From positions 1 to 64,000 of the forward strand of contig NZ_LMMM01000008.1 of NCBI RefSeq assembly GCF_001422245.1: a DNA stretch of 64,000 nucleotides, read 5' to 3'. The stretch is from Rhizobium sp. Leaf262. Lineage in GTDB: Bacteria > Pseudomonadota > Alphaproteobacteria > Rhizobiales > Rhizobiaceae. A program made the position numbers and the translations under genes. The notes below the pieces were generated by a model. The model was not told where the DNA came from and did not search any database. It was given only the letters and a program-made list of their open reading frames with translations. Positions 62,901 to 64,000 of this stretch are shown piece after piece (position 1 is the stretch's first letter; the number at the start of each line of letters is the position of its first letter).

Positions 62901-63128
62901 GTGAATTTTGCGGATCGTGTCGGAATGACAAACGATCAAAAATCACTCTCAGATATTAAGATGAAGCCCTACATAGTTTTCATGCTCTACCAACATGGAT
63001 ATGAAACTTTGGCGGACCTGGCTCACCTCTCGAACGCTGACATACTGCGTATGCCGCGCATGGGTGGTAGCGATTGGCGCATGGGCGTATCACGACCGAC
63101 GTCGTTGACGATGAAGTCCGACGGCTGA
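62901..63128 (+). pseudogene. Possible RNA polymerase alpha-CTD-like fragment
   Basis: The frame contains SDIKMKPYIVFMLYQHGYETLADLAHLSNADILRMPRMGG, which resembles the helix-hairpin-helix of the RNA polymerase alpha C-terminal domain. After the Gly-Gly the resemblance ends. It may be a small stand-alone protein or a piece of one that was joined to rtcR debris. Low confidence. Confidence 0.3.
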
Positions 63129-63403
63129 ATGCGTTTTGGGGCAGTTCGAGTGACCACGGCAGACCGGATTTGATCATCGAGGAAGTGTTAGGCACAAAAG
63201 CTGCGGCTCGCCTCGATCACTTCGACGCTGTGCAGCTTGCGACTGTTCTCCATAGCTGCCGCGAGCATGCGACGGCGAGCTCCGCCGGCAGAGCCTTGTT
63301 TGCAGTCTCGCGATTGGAGAAAAAGAGCAGCAATGATGCAGATCGGCTGACGAAGTACCTCGCGCGCTTCGATCTTAGATTTGAGGATGTCAAACAACGG
63401 TGA
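63074..63403 (+). pseudogene. rtcR remnant (C-terminal part)
   Basis: The frame encodes DDEVRRLNAFWGS ... LDHFDAVQLATVLHSCREHATASSAGRALFAVSRLEKKSSNDADRLTKYLARFDLRFEDV. This is the C-terminal DNA-binding end of RtcR, the sigma-54 regulator of RNA ligase/cyclase (rtcBA) operons, with its typical SRxxKxSNDADRLRKYLARF motif. The sensor and ATPase domains (about 400 residues) are missing, so it is a leftover. Confidence 0.65.
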
Positions 63404-63626
63404 TGATGGCGACCTCGCCAATGCTTCTCTGCAAAGCGCCGAAAGACAGTGTCATAAGTCAGCCTAGTCCAAAACGTAATATTCTCGACGGCTTAGTAGT
63501 TTTATGGGCGCTTGAAACACCGGGTCGTCGGTTCAAACCCCATCAAGGCGAAAGATTCCCCTGTAGTCTGCGACAATAAGACGATTTCCGCCAAGACAGC
63601 TTCCACGGGTCGCCGCAGTACATCTA

Positions 63627-64000
63627 TCAAAAAAGAGATATGTCCGGCTTTGTCAACATCAACCAGAAGATGGCTACCACGGCGAAGAACGCTGGAAAGC
63701 CGCAAGCGAACCATATTCGATAGAGCCTAAACCATTCGGGCGGAAGTCCGGTGGCGGAAATTGCGGCTGCGCGAGCTATATTCCTGAGTTTGATCTGTAT
63801 CCAGACAACAGGCAACCAGAATATGCCGACAAATACATAGAGGAGTAGGGACAAAAAAACCCAACCCTCAGTCAGCGACCAACCGATACTTTTTGCGAGC
63901 AAATAGCCAGTGATCGGTTGGAAAACCGCGGCGGTTGCTGTGAAAACCGTATCCGCTATCACGACAGTCCCCGCCACATGCGCGATCAGCGCGGGTTCTT
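63627..64000 (-). CDS. DUF2269-like membrane protein (partial)
   Basis: The gene runs off the right edge: the frame stays open to base 64000 (upstream residues PALIAHVAG), so the GTG at 63977 is not necessarily its start. The visible 120-odd residues have three to four helices and end in FPAFFAVVAIFWLMLTKPDIS. The pattern TVFTATAAVFQPITGYLLAKS ... LYVFVGIFWLPVVWIQIKLRNIARAA fits DUF2269, a family of uncharacterised inner-membrane proteins. Confidence 0.75.
   Translation of the reverse strand, partial: EPALIAHVAGTVVIADTVFTATAAVFQPITGYLLAKSIGWSLTEGWVFLSLLLYVFVGIFWLPVVWIQIKLRNIARAAAISATGLPPEWFRLYRIWFACGFPAFFAVVAIFWLMLTKPDISLF

Noticed and set aside
63515..63560. tRNA-like 3' end (GGTTCAAACCCC)
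   Set aside because: Only the T-loop-like string is present; no acceptor or anticodon arm can be formed with the upstream sequence.

Overview
The window looks like a plasmid or secondary replicon of an alphaproteobacterium of the order Hyphomicrobiales (Rhizobiales; Rhizobium, Agrobacterium or Ochrobactrum-like). The evidence is a complete repABC cassette on the minus strand (repA 19988-18774, repB 18728-17685, repC 17541-16318) with an antisense-RNA locus in the repB-repC gap and three parS-like palindromes, a rhizobial-type SOS box, a gene of the RHE_PE00001/DUF1612 type, and many rhizobial accessory families. No rRNA, tRNA or CRISPR array was found.

Layout. 0-7.3 kb: a DUF3102-like protein, small secreted and membrane proteins, a WGR protein, and an MFS exporter divergent from an HxlR regulator with a palindromic operator between them. 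7.3-15.6 kb: a block of mostly exported proteins of unknown role (membrane-anchored 671-aa protein, SUKH/SMI1-KNR4 protein, LprI-like protein and others) bracketed by two copies of a ~165-bp direct repeat and holding a 252-bp MITE-like element. 14-20.4 kb: a broken RelE-type toxin with its intact antitoxin, then repABC, all enclosed by a ~97-bp inverted repeat. 20.4-23.1 kb: a tyrosine recombinase behind an antitoxin/PIN-toxin/antitoxin string.

23,244-46,193: a 22,950-bp transposon of the TniA-TniB-TniQ (Tn5053/Tn7-like) kind. Its limits can be read directly. The tips begin TGTGGCTTTTAG and TGTGGGTTTTAG, a 5-bp duplication (TCCGC) flanks them, and removing the element plus one TCCGC restores one uninterrupted 386-codon gene. 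From left to right the cargo is a recombinase/DUF1403/ScpB module; a decayed crcB-eamA pair; a UspA-like protein; an ECF sigma/anti-sigma system with two matching promoters; a YncE-like propeller with a DUF305 protein; DsbA-like, TDT-family anion transporter, uracil-DNA glycosylase-like, LysR, AcfC-like binding protein and malate dehydrogenase genes; a remnant of another tni element; and a fluoride riboswitch controlling a CLC-DUF190 fluoride transporter, CrcB and an EamA protein. Beside these lie an NhaA gene broken by one stop codon and tniQ-tniB-tniA. The element looks like a mobile package for fluoride/anion and envelope or oxidative stress.

47.3-54.4 kb: a visibly more A/T-rich defence island. 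It holds a Hachiman system (hamA-hamB) and, convergent to it, three minus-strand genes (597-aa protein with a PD-(D/E)XK-like motif, a phosphoribosyltransferase, and a SLOG-domain protein fused to a helix-turn-helix) that I propose as a candidate undescribed defence cassette. A truncated IS21-family element (istA', istB) ends the island between two broken genes. 56.3-64 kb: a broken PAS protein, two methyl-accepting chemotaxis proteins ending in the same WEEF tail, a secreted protein, a third copy of a transposon end, an rtcR remnant and a DUF2269-like membrane protein running off the window.
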